Source of the DNA: Craurococcus roseus
GTDB lineage: Bacteria; Pseudomonadota; Alphaproteobacteria; Acetobacterales; Acetobacteraceae
Direction: 5' to 3'
NCBI RefSeq assembly: GCF_039523795.1
Contig: NZ_BAAAFZ010000055.1
Location: 1-64,000 of the forward strand
DNA length: 64,000 bases
Positions 27,329 through 34,811 of this stretch are shown here, one piece after another. The position numbers and the translations under genes are program-made. Position 1 is the first letter of the stretch, and each line of letters starts with the position of its first letter. The notes under the pieces are model-generated. The model saw nothing but the letters and a program-made list of their open reading frames with translations. It searched no databases and was not told where the DNA came from.

Positions 27329-28243
27329 ATGGGCACCTACAACGACGAGAACCCGAACGCGCTCAACGCCGATGGCTGGCGCACCGTCCTGTTCGACGGG
27401 TTCAACGGGAGCGCGGTGGACCGCGACACCTGGCCGGTGATGTACGGCGGCGACTCGGGCAACGGCGGCGCTTTCCAGTGGTCGAACGACGACGTGCGTG
27501 TGGGCGATGGCGAGCTGACGATCAGCATGACCGACCACGGCGGCTGGTGGAGCGCGGGCGGCCTGTCGCAGGGCTGGGAGGGCCAGACCTACGGCCGCTT
27601 CGAGGTCCGCGCGAAGGTGGACCCCGGCCAGGGCACGCAGGGCGTGCTCGTCCTCTGGCCGACGGACAACGTCTACCCGCCGGAGATCGACCTGCTGGAA
27701 ACGCCGGAAGGCGACCGCAGCAAGGCGCACTTCACCGTCCATTGGGACGGCGGCGGCGGCGCCGACCACTACGAGGGCCAGAGCTTCAGCCTCGACACCT
27801 CGCAGTGGCACACCTACGCGGTGGATTGGACGCCCGAGCGGCTGACCTACTACATCGACGGCCGGGAGATGTACTCGACGACGTCGAACGTGCCGCAGGA
27901 GCCGATGGCGCTCGGCTTCTCGGGCTGGGTGTCGAGCGACGGGCAAACCTGGTTCAACGGCGGCCCGGACGCCACCACGCCCGCGCAGGTGAACCTGCAC
28001 GTCGACTGGGCGAGGATCTCCGTCGCCGACGGCGGCCGCCAGGGCGGCGCGGGCGTGCAGCAGGCGGCCGTGGTGCAAGCGGAGCCGGTCGAGGCCGCGC
28101 TGGAGGCCGCGCTGGTGGCCGCGCCGGAGGAGCCGCCCCCTGCCCCGGCGCCCGTCGAACAGGCTGCGCAGCCCGTGGATTGGGAAGCGCTCGCCGCGCA
28201 GGCGATGGCGAACTACGAAGCCACGGGCCAGTGGTTCATCTGA
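27329..28243 (+). CDS. Glycoside hydrolase family 16 protein without a signal peptide
   Basis: The 304-aa product is a beta-jelly-roll GH16 enzyme. VYPPEIDLLETPEG carries the E-x-D-x-x-E catalytic motif (nucleophile and acid/base glutamates), and GQTYGRFEVRAKV and WHTYAVDWTPERLTYYIDG are classic family strands. It would cleave beta-1,3/1,4-glucans or related polysaccharides. There is no N-terminal signal. After about residue 235 a flexible Ala/Pro/Gln tail leads to DWEALAAQAMANYEATGQWF and a terminal I, which could be a secretion signal for a type I exporter, though no RTX repeats are present. ATG 27329 has GGAGAA 10 nt upstream. Confidence 0.88.
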   Translation: MGTYNDENPNALNADGWRTVLFDGFNGSAVDRDTWPVMYGGDSGNGGAFQWSNDDVRVGDGELTISMTDHGGWWSAGGLSQGWEGQTYGRFEVRAKVDPGQGTQGVLVLWPTDNVYPPEIDLLETPEGDRSKAHFTVHWDGGGGADHYEGQSFSLDTSQWHTYAVDWTPERLTYYIDGREMYSTTSNVPQEPMALGFSGWVSSDGQTWFNGGPDATTPAQVNLHVDWARISVADGGRQGGAGVQQAAVVQAEPVEAALEAALVAAPEEPPPAPAPVEQAAQPVDWEALAAQAMANYEATGQWFI

Positions 28244-28291
28244 ACCCGGCTTGAAGGACGGCGCGGCCGGGGACCATGCCCGGCCGCGCCG

Positions 28292-29887
28292 CTACTCCCA
28301 CTCGATGGTGCCGGGCGGCTTCGAGGTGATGTCGTAGGTCACGCGGTTGATGCCGCGCACCTCGTTGACGATGCGGTTCGACACGCGCGTCAGGAAGCCC
28401 ATGTCGAAAGGGTACACGTCGGCGGTCATGCCGTCCGTGCTCGTCACCGCGCGCAGCGCGCAGACCTGGTCGTAGGTGCGGCCGTCGCCCATCACGCCGA
28501 CGGAGCGCACCGGCAGCAGCACGGCGAAGGCCTGCCAGATGGCGTCGTAGAGGCCGGCGGCGCGGATCTCTTCCAGGTAGATGCGGTCGGCCTTGCGGAG
28601 GATGTCGCAGCTTTCGCGCGTCACCTCGCCGAGGATGCGGATGGCGAGGCCCGGCCCCGGGAAGGGGTGGCGGCCGACGATCGCCTCCGGAAGCCCCAGC
28701 TCGCGGCCGAGCGCCCGCACCTCGTCCTTGAACAGCTCGCGCAGCGGCTCGACCAGGCGCATCCGCATCCGCTCCGGCAAGCCGCCGACGTTGTGGTGCG
28801 ACTTGATGGTGACGCTCGGGCCGCCGGCGAAGGACACGCTCTCGATCACGTCCGGGTACAGCGTGCCCTGCGCCAGGAAATCGGCGCCGCCGATCTTGGC
28901 CTGCTCCTCCTCGAACACGTCGATGAAGAGGCTGCCGATGGTCTTGCGCTTCCGCTCCGGGTCGGTGGTTCCCGCCAGCGCCTTGAGGAACACGTCGCTC
29001 GCGTCGCGGTGGACGAGGCGGATGTTGAAGCGGTCGCGGAAGGTGCGGTCCACCTCCTCCGCCTCGCCGGCGCGGAGCAGGCCGTGGTCCACGAAGATGC
29101 AGGTGAGCTGGTCGCCGATCGCCTCGTGCAGCAGCACGGCGGCGACGGAGGAATCGACGCCGCCCGAGAGGCCGCACACCACGCGGCCGCTGCCGACCTG
29201 GGCACGGATGCGCTCCACCGCCTCGGCGCGGAAGCCCGCCATCGTCCAGTCGCCGCGGCAGCCGCAGACGCCTTGGGCGAAGTTGCGGAGGAGCTGGGAG
29301 CCGTGCGGCGTGTGCGCCACTTCGGGGTGGAACATGGTCCCGTAGAAGCGGCGCTCGTCGTCGGCGATGACGGCGAAGGGCGCGCCTTCGCTGCTCGCCA
29401 CGGAGCGGAAGCCCGGGGGAAGGCGCGTGATGCGGTCGCCGTGGCTCATCCAGACCTGCTCGCGCGCGCCCGGCGCCCAAAGGTCCTTGGTGATGGCGCA
29501 TTCGCCCGTCACGTCCACGAAGGCGCGGCCGAACTCGTGGTGGTCGGAATTCTCGACCGCGCCGCCGAGCTGCGCCGCGAGCGTCTGCTGGCCGTAGCAG
29601 ATGCCCAACACCGGCACGCCCATCCGGAAGACCAAGTCCGGCGCGCGCGGGCTCTCGTCCGTGGTCACGCTGGCCGGGCCGCCGGAGAGGACGACGCCGC
29701 GCGGGGCGAACTCCGCGATGCGCGCGTCCGGGGCGGCGTTGCAGGGCCAGATCTCGCAGTAGACGCCGTTCTCGCGCAGGCGGCGTGCGATGAGTTGCGT
29801 GACCTGGCTGCCGAAGTCGAGGATCAGGATGCGGTCGTGCCCGGAGGCGGCCAAGGGAGCGGCCGGGGGGGCGGCGGGGTCTGTCAT
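28292..29887 (-). CDS. guaA: GMP synthase (glutamine-hydrolysing)
   Basis: GuaA converts XMP to GMP using glutamine and ATP. The 531-aa product has an N-terminal class I amidotransferase domain (ILILDFGSQVTQLIARRLRE, nucleophile Cys in VLGICYGQQ). The ATP-pyrophosphatase loop is GLSGGVDSSVAAVLLHEA, and the C-terminal dimerisation part ends VTYDITSKPPGTIEWE. ATG 29887 is used because it carries an AAGG site 5 nt upstream; an earlier in-frame start at 29902 lacks support. It is convergent with the GH16 gene. Confidence 0.96.
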   Translation of the reverse strand: MTDPAAPPAAPLAASGHDRILILDFGSQVTQLIARRLRENGVYCEIWPCNAAPDARIAEFAPRGVVLSGGPASVTTDESPRAPDLVFRMGVPVLGICYGQQTLAAQLGGAVENSDHHEFGRAFVDVTGECAITKDLWAPGAREQVWMSHGDRITRLPPGFRSVASSEGAPFAVIADDERRFYGTMFHPEVAHTPHGSQLLRNFAQGVCGCRGDWTMAGFRAEAVERIRAQVGSGRVVCGLSGGVDSSVAAVLLHEAIGDQLTCIFVDHGLLRAGEAEEVDRTFRDRFNIRLVHRDASDVFLKALAGTTDPERKRKTIGSLFIDVFEEEQAKIGGADFLAQGTLYPDVIESVSFAGGPSVTIKSHHNVGGLPERMRMRLVEPLRELFKDEVRALGRELGLPEAIVGRHPFPGPGLAIRILGEVTRESCDILRKADRIYLEEIRAAGLYDAIWQAFAVLLPVRSVGVMGDGRTYDQVCALRAVTSTDGMTADVYPFDMGFLTRVSNRIVNEVRGINRVTYDITSKPPGTIEWE

Positions 29888-29945
29888 GGCGCCTTGCAGC
29901 ACGGGAGCGCCGCGCGCCGCAAGCGTCGGGCGTCCGCGGGGCGGG

Positions 29946-30554
29946 TCAACGCTCGGGCGCCGACGCGGTCGCCATCAGCAGGATGTTGATGGGGTCCCAG
30001 AGGTAGGCCGTCTGCTCCACCTGCCGGCCGGCGAAGCGGATCACCTCCCGCGCCGCCGCGCGGCCGCCCAGGCGCTGGTAGAACCACCGCGTCGGGTTGT
30101 CGCTGAGCACCCAGAGCACGGCCGAGCGGCAGCCGACCGCGGCCAGATGGGCCGCCATGGCGCGCATCAAGCGCCGGCCGATGCCGCGGTCGCGGTAGTC
30201 GTCCAGGAGGTAGAGCGTCTCCACCTCCCCGCTCCCGGCCACCGGCTCGCCGCACAGGCCGGGGCGCCGCCCCCTGCCGCCGGACACGAAGCCGACCACC
30301 GCGCCGCCCCCGTCCCCCCCGCCCTCCGGCCTGCCCGGCGGCGCGTCGGGGCCGGACGCGACCGCGACGAACATGGCGTGGCCGTTGCGCCGGTCGGCGA
30401 TCGCCCGCTCGTAGCCGGCCGCGTGGCGCACGGCGGAGAGGCCGGCGAGGTAATCGTCCGGGAGCACGCCGGCGTAGGTGTTGCGCCAAGCGGACACGTG
30501 GACGGCGCCGATGGCGGCGGCATCGCCAGGCCTGGCGCGGCGGACGCAGATCAT
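29946..30554 (-). CDS. GNAT-family N-acetyltransferase
   Basis: The 202-aa product begins ICVRRARPGDAAAIGAVHVS and has the acetyl-CoA-binding loop in YRDRGIGRRLMRAMAAHLAA (Q/RxxGxG/A motif), followed by LWVLSDNPTRWFYQRLGG, a standard GNAT fold end. A Gly-rich insertion near residue 80 (GRPEGGGDGGGAVVG) is unusual but compatible. The acyl acceptor is unknown. GGGAGC lies 8 nt before ATG 30554. It sits between guaA and rsmB on the same strand. Confidence 0.88.
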   Translation of the reverse strand: MICVRRARPGDAAAIGAVHVSAWRNTYAGVLPDDYLAGLSAVRHAAGYERAIADRRNGHAMFVAVASGPDAPPGRPEGGGDGGGAVVGFVSGGRGRRPGLCGEPVAGSGEVETLYLLDDYRDRGIGRRLMRAMAAHLAAVGCRSAVLWVLSDNPTRWFYQRLGGRAAAREVIRFAGRQVEQTAYLWDPINILLMATASAPER

Positions 30555-30586
30555 GCTGCGCGCTCCCTTTCTCCGTGTTCGGCCGG

Positions 30587-31912
30587 TCAACGCCCACGTT
30601 GCAGGATCGCGGCGAAGAAGCCGTCGGTTCCGTGCCGGGCCGGGCTTGTCAGGAGGAATTCGCCGTCCCCGGGCGGCGGAACGGTTCCAGCTTCGGCCCA
30701 AGCGGCGGAAAGTGGCAAGAGGCCAAAATCGGGGTGGCGGCCGAGGAAAGCGCGGACCTGCTCCTCGTCCTCCTCGGGCAGGACCGAACAGGTCGCGTAC
30801 ACCAAGCGCCCGCCGCCGGGCCGCACCAAGCCGGCGGCGGCGTCCAGGATCGCGGCCTGCTTGGGCAGGAGTTCACGGAGGTCCTCCGGGCCGGTGCGGG
30901 TGCGGGCGTCCGGGTTGCGCCGCCAGGTGCCCGTACCGGTGCAGGGGGCGTCCACCAGCACCCGGTCGAAGGTCCCGGCGCGGCGCTTGGCCCAACGGTC
31001 GCCCGGCTCCAGCAGGTGCCGCTCGGCGTTGTCCACACCGGCCCGGCGCAGCCGACGGACGGCGCCCTCCAGCCGCGGCGTCGAAACGTCGCAGGCGGTG
31101 ATGCGGCCGCGGTTGCCCATCGCGGCCGCGAGCGCCAGCGTCTTGCCGCCGGCGCCGGCGCAGTAATCGGCCACGCGCATCCCCGGCTCGGCGCCGGTCA
31201 GCAGGACGACGAGCTGGCTGCCCTCGTCCTGCACCTCCACCAGCCCCTCTTGGAAGGCGCGGGTGGAGGTGACGGGGCGGCGCTCCGGCACGCGCAGGCC
31301 CCAAGGCGAGAACGGCGTCGGCTCCGTTTCGATCCCCTCGGCCGCAAGCAGCGCCGCCGCGCCCTCGCGCGTCGTCTTCAGCAGGTTGGCTCGGAGGTCG
31401 AGCGGCGCGGGCTCCTGCATCGCCGCCGCCTCGGCGGCGAGGCGGGGGCCGAACCGGGCGCGGAAGCCCGGCAGCGCCCAGTCCGGCAGTTCGAGCCGCA
31501 CGGCCTCCGGCATCCCCGGGTGCTCCAGCGCCCCGCCGGAGCGGCGGCGGGCGGCGATGGCGCGCAGCGCGCGCTCTTCGGACAAATCGAGCGCCGCCGC
31601 CGCGTACTGGCCGCCGGAGAAGGCCTGCCGCGCCACGGCGGCGGGGTCCAGGCCCTCGGCCAGCAGCAGGTCGGCGGCGACCAGCAGGCGCGGCGTCGGT
31701 TGCGCCCCCACGAGTTCCAGCCACCAGCCGAGGCGCAGGCGGCGGCGGAGCACGCCCCAGACCCGATCGGAAACGGCGCGGCGGTCGCCGCCGCCGATGT
31801 AGCGGCGGGCGCGGAAGAAGTCGTTGGCGACCGCGTCGGCGGGCTTGCGGCCGGCCTGCTCGATCGCGCCGAGCAGGTCGATGGCGGCGGCGAGGCGCGC
31901 GGCGGGCGTCAC
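30587..31912 (-). CDS. rsmB: RsmB/NOP-family rRNA (cytosine-5) methyltransferase
   Basis: A SAM-dependent enzyme that methylates a cytosine in 16S rRNA (m5C967 in E. coli RsmB). The 441-aa product has an N-terminal NusB-like RNA-binding region. The SAM motif is VADYCAGAGGKTLALAAAMG, FDRVLVDAPCTGTGTWRRNP contains motif IV with the first catalytic Cys, and LVYATCSVLPEEDEEQV holds the second catalytic Cys (TCS). The start is GTG 31912, whose GTGA overlaps the stop of the dehalogenase gene upstream, implying coupling. The specific rRNA position is inferred from the family. Confidence 0.9.
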   Translation of the reverse strand: MTPAARLAAAIDLLGAIEQAGRKPADAVANDFFRARRYIGGGDRRAVSDRVWGVLRRRLRLGWWLELVGAQPTPRLLVAADLLLAEGLDPAAVARQAFSGGQYAAAALDLSEERALRAIAARRRSGGALEHPGMPEAVRLELPDWALPGFRARFGPRLAAEAAAMQEPAPLDLRANLLKTTREGAAALLAAEGIETEPTPFSPWGLRVPERRPVTSTRAFQEGLVEVQDEGSQLVVLLTGAEPGMRVADYCAGAGGKTLALAAAMGNRGRITACDVSTPRLEGAVRRLRRAGVDNAERHLLEPGDRWAKRRAGTFDRVLVDAPCTGTGTWRRNPDARTRTGPEDLRELLPKQAAILDAAAGLVRPGGGRLVYATCSVLPEEDEEQVRAFLGRHPDFGLLPLSAAWAEAGTVPPPGDGEFLLTSPARHGTDGFFAAILQRGR

Positions 31913-32604
31913 GCCAAGCGCTGCGGCAGGGCGGCGAGGCCGGGCAGCGCCGCTTCTGCCAACTCGTCGAGCCAATACTCCAACGGCCCGCCGGCGCGGT
32001 TCGCCCAGAACACGCGGAAGCCGAAGCGAGCGGCGCCGTAGGCGTCCCAGGCGTTGGAGGACACAAAGGCGATCTCGTGCGGCTGGCACGCGAAGCGCTC
32101 GGTGGCCAAAGCGTACACGCGCGCGTCGGGCTTGTAGCGTCGCAGCGGGTGGACGGAGAGCACGTCGTCCAGCAGCGGGCCGAGCCCGCCGGCCGCCACG
32201 GCGCTCGCCAGCATCTCCGGCGTGCCGTTGGACAGGATGGCGGTGCCGAGGCCGGCCGCGCGCAGGGCTTGGAGCGTGGGCGCGGCGTCGGGGTAGGCGT
32301 CGAGTTCGCGGTAGGCGGACAGGAGGTCGGCCCGGAGCGCCGCGTCCGAAACGCCGTGGACCCGCATGGCGTGGCCGAGGGCGCGGTCGGTGATGGCCCA
32401 GAAATCCTCGTAGGCGCCGCAAGCGGACAAAATCCAGGTCGCTTCGAGCTGCTTGCTCCGCCAGAGCGCGGAGAGCGGCTGCGCCTTGTCGCCGAGCCTG
32501 GCGGCGTGGCGGCCGACGGCGGCGTGGACGTCGAGCAGCGTGCCGTAGGCGTCGAACACCGCGGCCTTGGGCGGCGCGCGGCGGCGCGTGGCGGAGGCGG
32601 TCAT
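31909..32604 (-). CDS. Haloacid dehalogenase, type II (HAD superfamily)
   Basis: The 231-aa product matches L-2-haloacid dehalogenases, which hydrolyse 2-haloalkanoates to hydroxy acids. Present are nucleophile Asp in VFDAYGTLLDVHAA, Ser/Asn in ILSNGTPEML, Lys in RYKPDARVYALA, and the C-terminal SSNAWDAYGAARFGFRVFW. Other HAD hydrolases share much of this, so physiological substrates may not be halogenated. The start is ATG 32604; the longer in-frame extension runs through repeat DNA and is not coding. It is translationally coupled (GTGA) to rsmB and preceded by a leader of about 430 nt containing four repeats. Confidence 0.9.
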   Translation of the reverse strand: MTASATRRRAPPKAAVFDAYGTLLDVHAAVGRHAARLGDKAQPLSALWRSKQLEATWILSACGAYEDFWAITDRALGHAMRVHGVSDAALRADLLSAYRELDAYPDAAPTLQALRAAGLGTAILSNGTPEMLASAVAAGGLGPLLDDVLSVHPLRRYKPDARVYALATERFACQPHEIAFVSSNAWDAYGAARFGFRVFWANRAGGPLEYWLDELAEAALPGLAALPQRLA

Positions 32605-32985
32605 CGGGCGGAACCGCTTTTTGCGGCGTTCGGACGAAATGCCCCTTCCAGGCGGCGGGGCGGGCCGCGCCGGTGCGGCGGGGGGTGGGCCGCTCCGGTC
32701 TCCGTCGGTTCCATCATCGGTCGGGAACGCCTTTCGTCGCTTTCGGACAAAATCCCCGCTGCCGCGCGCCGGGGCCAAGCGTCCAAGCGGGAGGAGGGGC
32801 GCCCCGCGCCGCCTTTCGCCGGCGGCGCCGCTGGATGGAAGCGGCTTTTGGCGCTTTCGGACAAAATGCCCTCCCTTGCGGAACGGGGCCGAGGCGCGGG
32901 GCGCCGCGCGCTCCCGGTGATGGACGGCGGCGGCGTCGGGCGGAATCGGGACCGTCCTTCGTCGCTTTTGGACAAACCCCTCCCC
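32605..32985 (-). repeat. Four-copy interspersed repeat, period about 113 bp
   Basis: A core of about 35 nt recurs four times. On the plus strand it reads roughly CGGGAACG, CTTTCGTCG, CTTTCGGACAAAAT, CCC. GGACAAA (GGACGAA in the first copy) starts at 32632, 32745, 32859 and 32970, giving spacings of 113, 114 and 111 nt. DNA between cores is GC-rich and diverged. The copies lie wholly between the dehalogenase ATG and its likely promoter, so all four would be in its leader RNA. No coding function is credible. It may be a dispersed repeat family of this lineage. Confidence 0.75.
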
Positions 32986-33038
32986 TCAAGCGGCTGGGTG
33001 GGACGGGGGCTTGCGTCGGGCGCGGAAGTCATCTAGGA

Positions 33039-33067
33039 ATATTAGCCTATTGATCGTGCGATGTCCA
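33039..33067 (-). promoter_or_regulatory. Sigma-70-like promoter for the dehalogenase-rsmB operon
   Basis: On the minus strand TGGACA (33067-33062) and TAATAT (33044-33039) are separated by exactly 17 nt, five and four of six consensus positions respectively. They lie in a short AT-rich island (TAGGAATATTAGCCTA, 33034-33049). Transcription from about 33032 would cross the repeat array into the dehalogenase gene. Confidence 0.5.
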
Positions 33068-33091
33068 GGCGCGGCCGGTCGCGCCCGGTCG

Positions 33092-33955
33092 TCAGGGGCG
33101 CTCCTTCTCCCCTTCCACGAAGGCGGCGAAGGCCGCGGCGTGGTCCGGGTGCCAGCGCGAGAGCGGCGGCCGGTTCTCCACGATGTCGCCCGCCGCCCAC
33201 AGGATGCGGCGCTCGTCGAGCGCGCGCGGCACGTCGTTGTCGGGGCAGAGGATGTAGAAGTCGCCTGCCTCAAGGCGCTCCAGCATGAAGTCCACGGTCT
33301 GCTCCGGCGTCCAGGCCGCGGCCGGCTTGTCGGCGCGGCCCTTCGCGGTGAGCGGCGTGAAGACGAAGCCCGGTATCAGCAGGTGCGCGCTGAGGCGGCA
33401 GCCCGGCGTGTTGCGCAGTTCGTGCTGCAACGCCTCGGTGAAGGCCTTCACCCCCGCCTTGGACACGTTGTAGGCCGGGTCGCCGGGCGGCGTGGTGATG
33501 CCCTGCTTGGAGCCGGTGTTGATGACGAGGCCCGGGCGCCCGCGTTCCATCATCCCCGGCACGAAGGCCTGCGTGCCGTTGACGACGCCCCACAGGTTCA
33601 CGCCGAGCACCCGCCGCCAGTTCTCCGCCGGGCCGAACACGCCGCTGCCGGGCTGGATGCCGGCGTTGTTCATCAGGACGTCGGTGCCGCCGAAGCGCTC
33701 GCGGACGGCGGCCTCCAGCCGGCGCACCTCGTCGGCCTCCGCGACGTCGGTCGCCACGGCCATGACGTCGGCGCCACCGCGCGGGGCGGCGGCGGCCAGC
33801 GCCTCGGCGGCGTGGGCGAGGCGGTCGCCGCCGAGGTCGGCGATGCAGACCTTCAGGCCCATGCGGGCGAAGCGCACGGCGGCGGCGAAACCGATGCCGG
33901 ACGCGCCGCCGGTGACGACGGCGACGGCGTCGGGCGAGAGGGCCGGGTGGGGCAT
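33092..33955 (-). CDS. Short-chain dehydrogenase/reductase
   Basis: The 287-aa classical SDR has VVTGGASGIGFAAAVRFARM at the N-terminus, MNNAG near residue 95, Ser in INTGSKQG, and YNVSK as the catalytic Tyr/Lys. The long C-terminal region (DFYILCPDNDVPRALDERRI) fits the larger classical SDRs of unknown substrate in proteobacteria. AGGAGTG lies 7 nt before ATG 33955. It points toward the dehalogenase promoter island but is probably a separate transcript. Confidence 0.9.
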   Translation of the reverse strand: MPHPALSPDAVAVVTGGASGIGFAAAVRFARMGLKVCIADLGGDRLAHAAEALAAAAPRGGADVMAVATDVAEADEVRRLEAAVRERFGGTDVLMNNAGIQPGSGVFGPAENWRRVLGVNLWGVVNGTQAFVPGMMERGRPGLVINTGSKQGITTPPGDPAYNVSKAGVKAFTEALQHELRNTPGCRLSAHLLIPGFVFTPLTAKGRADKPAAAWTPEQTVDFMLERLEAGDFYILCPDNDVPRALDERRILWAAGDIVENRPPLSRWHPDHAAAFAAFVEGEKERP

Positions 33956-34152
33956 GGGGTCACTCCTGTCGCAACGTATGCCGGGGCGGGAACGGCGGTC
34001 CGCCCACCTGGGCCGCGGGCGGCGGGATGGCAAGATCGAGCGCCGCCCACCTCCTCCGCAACCTCGCCCCGGCGCGCGGGCCGAGGCTCAGCGGCCCAGG
34101 GTGGTTCCGGCCGGCGTCCCCGATAGGATGGGGTCATGATTGGAGTCTCGCC

Positions 34153-34389
34153 ATGAGCCAGGCGTCGAAGATCGAAATTCCCGTTGAGGCGGTAATGGCG
34201 GCCGCCCTCTCCGACGCGCGGCGGCTGGAGGCGGTCGGGCGCCTCGTGGATCGGTTGGTCCGGCCCGGCGCCGATGATCCGCTGGTCGCGCTGTTCGAGC
34301 GCACCGCGGCCGAGGCGCGGGAAGCCGGCCTCACAGAGGCCGAGATCGAGGCCGAGTTGGCGGCCTACAACGCGGAGCGCCGGGGCTGA
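34153..34389 (+). CDS. Antitoxin-like small protein paired with a PIN toxin
   Basis: The 78-aa acidic, Ala/Glu-rich protein (MSQASKIEIPVEAVMAAALS, later LTEAEIEAELAAYNAERRG) is followed with overlap by a PIN-domain gene, the usual order for a type II toxin-antitoxin pair. A central RLEAVGRLVDRLVRPGADDP helix may be the dimer or DNA-binding part, but I do not recognise a specific antitoxin family. GGAG lies 8 nt before the ATG. Confidence 0.7.
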   Translation: MSQASKIEIPVEAVMAAALSDARRLEAVGRLVDRLVRPGADDPLVALFERTAAEAREAGLTEAEIEAELAAYNAERRG

Positions 34390-34793
34390 GCGTCACCGTC
34401 GTCGATGCGAGCGCCGTCGTCTCGGCTGCGCTGAACCCGAACGGAACGGCTCGCCGTGCCTTGGCCGTCGCGCGGGCGAGGACCACCATCGCCTTGTCGG
34501 ACGCGGTGCAGCGGGAGATCGCCGGAGTCCTGGCGCGCCCGAAGTTCGCGCGCGTTGTGACGGAGGACCGCCGCCGCGAAGCCCTCGAACTGCTGGCCGC
34601 GGCCGCGCTCTGGGTCGAGCCGCGGGACTGCCGCGATCCCAAGGACAACCGCTATCTCGAACTGGCGCTGGCGGCAGGGGCGAACGCGATCGTGACCGGC
34701 GACGAAGACCTGCTGGTGCTGCGTCCCTGGCGCGGCATCCAGGTGCTGCGCCCGGCCGAATTCCTTCAGTGGATCGAGCACGACCGGCGATAG
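34386..34793 (+). CDS. PIN-domain toxin (COG1569-type) with probable CTG start
   Basis: PIN toxins are Mg-dependent ribonucleases that inhibit growth until bound by the antitoxin. The frame reads SVTVVDASAVVSAALNPNGT at the N-terminus (first catalytic Asp), then REIAGVLARPKF, DCRDPKDNRYLELALAAGAN and VTGDEDLLVL, covering the conserved acidic residues of the putative toxin component, PIN family. No ATG, GTG or TTG precedes the first Asp in frame. CTG 34386 overlaps the antitoxin stop as CTGA. The first conventional start, TTG 34461, would delete the catalytic N-terminus. Confidence 0.75.
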   Translation: MSVTVVDASAVVSAALNPNGTARRALAVARARTTIALSDAVQREIAGVLARPKFARVVTEDRRREALELLAAAALWVEPRDCRDPKDNRYLELALAAGANAIVTGDEDLLVLRPWRGIQVLRPAEFLQWIEHDRR

Positions 34794-34811
34794 GCTCTAT
34801 AGCCGCATCGG

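Noticed and set aside
32605..33036. CRISPR array or small genes in the repeat region
   Set aside because: Repeats are diverged, cores are about 35 nt but spacers are about 78 nt and GC-rich, and there are no cas genes. The short frames over them are translations of the repeat.
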